From positions 1 to 16,247 of the forward strand of contig JAGFNK010001026.1 in NCBI GenBank assembly GCA_025769875.1: DNA of 16,247 bases, in the 5' to 3' direction. Below, in pieces: positions 16,089-16,247 of the stretch (the first letter of the stretch is position 1; every line of letters begins with the position of its first letter). A model generated the notes under the pieces. It saw only the letters and a program-made list of their open reading frames with translations, ran no database searches and was not told the DNA's origin. Both the position numbers and the translations under genes were made by a program. This DNA comes from Russula earlei (lineage: Eukaryota > Basidiomycota > Agaricomycetes > Russulales > Russulaceae).

Positions 16089-16247
16089 CTAGAGCCTCGC
16101 GTTCTTTCCTTCAGCAGCCAGCAGCTTGTCCAATTTCGCCTGACATATCACATCATCGTCAGCATTCTAACATCGAGAGAGAGAACACGCGGGTGCTAAT
16201 CGCACCTTGACGGCATCCATAAAGCGTCCGTGATCACCCAGTGCTCA
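16089..16247 (-). CDS. Last two exons of an unidentified gene (5' part outside window)
   Basis: A last exon at 16139-16089 (AKLDKLLAAEGKNARL, stop TAG) is joined by a 66-bp intron (16205-16140, GTGCGA...GTCAG, branch-like CTGAC) to an exon ending at 16206 (LGDHGRFMDAVK). An in-frame TGA at the window edge means the upstream exon probably starts at 16243, after the AG of TGAG. The helical, Lys/Leu-rich end is compatible with many proteins; no family is named. Confidence 0.55.

Noticed and set aside
1..16247. CRISPR array, rRNA or tRNA genes
   Set aside because: No regularly spaced identical repeats, no rRNA-like conserved blocks and no tRNA B-box in a cloverleaf context were seen; the spliced eukaryotic genes also make CRISPR implausible.

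Overview
The window looks like nuclear DNA of a mushroom-forming basidiomycete (Agaricomycete type). The genes carry many short introns of about 40-100 bp, most with CTGAC-like branch sites. The repeats are LTR retrotransposon remnants, a Tc1-type transposon and a fragment resembling the Plavaka transposases of mushroom genomes. Large stretches contain no CpG at all, as expected where transposon DNA has been CpG-methylated and deaminated.

Layout. (1) 1-575: the 3' end of a Ccc1/VIT1-family vacuolar iron (or manganese) transporter, plus strand. (2) About 600-10530: a nested transposon island without an intact host gene. It holds two solo LTRs of one family in opposite orientation near its edges (1905-2289 and 10113-10528). 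Between them are five short LTR-like elements of three related families (2962-3398, 4060-4488, 4495-4974, about 6662-6911, 7004-7472), a Plavaka-like fragment (about 5699-6115), an unidentified ORF fragment cut by an LTR, and an LTR (7643-8264) split by a complete but dead Tc1 element (8265-9885). (3) 10659-16247: a gene-dense block entirely on the minus strand: VPS26 (retromer), a multi-spanning membrane protein, an unidentified Ser/Pro-rich protein, a small GCTAGCG-repeat element, and the last exons of a further gene at the edge.

Boundaries rest on direct evidence where possible. Four solo LTRs or LTR-like elements have clean 5-bp target duplications (GTTGC, GCCAC, CTGGG, CATAT); a fifth has GATAT with one eroded end. 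The Tc1 element has TA duplications and matched 217-bp inverted repeats. The VPS26 exons join in phase throughout.

The most unusual signal is the group of LTR-like elements. Each is largely built from stem-loops, and each carries two copies of one hairpin about 106 bp apart. The hairpin sequence differs between families, but the two copies inside each family match. One copy (7004-7472) integrated with the same terminal sequence, in inverted orientation, at both ends.
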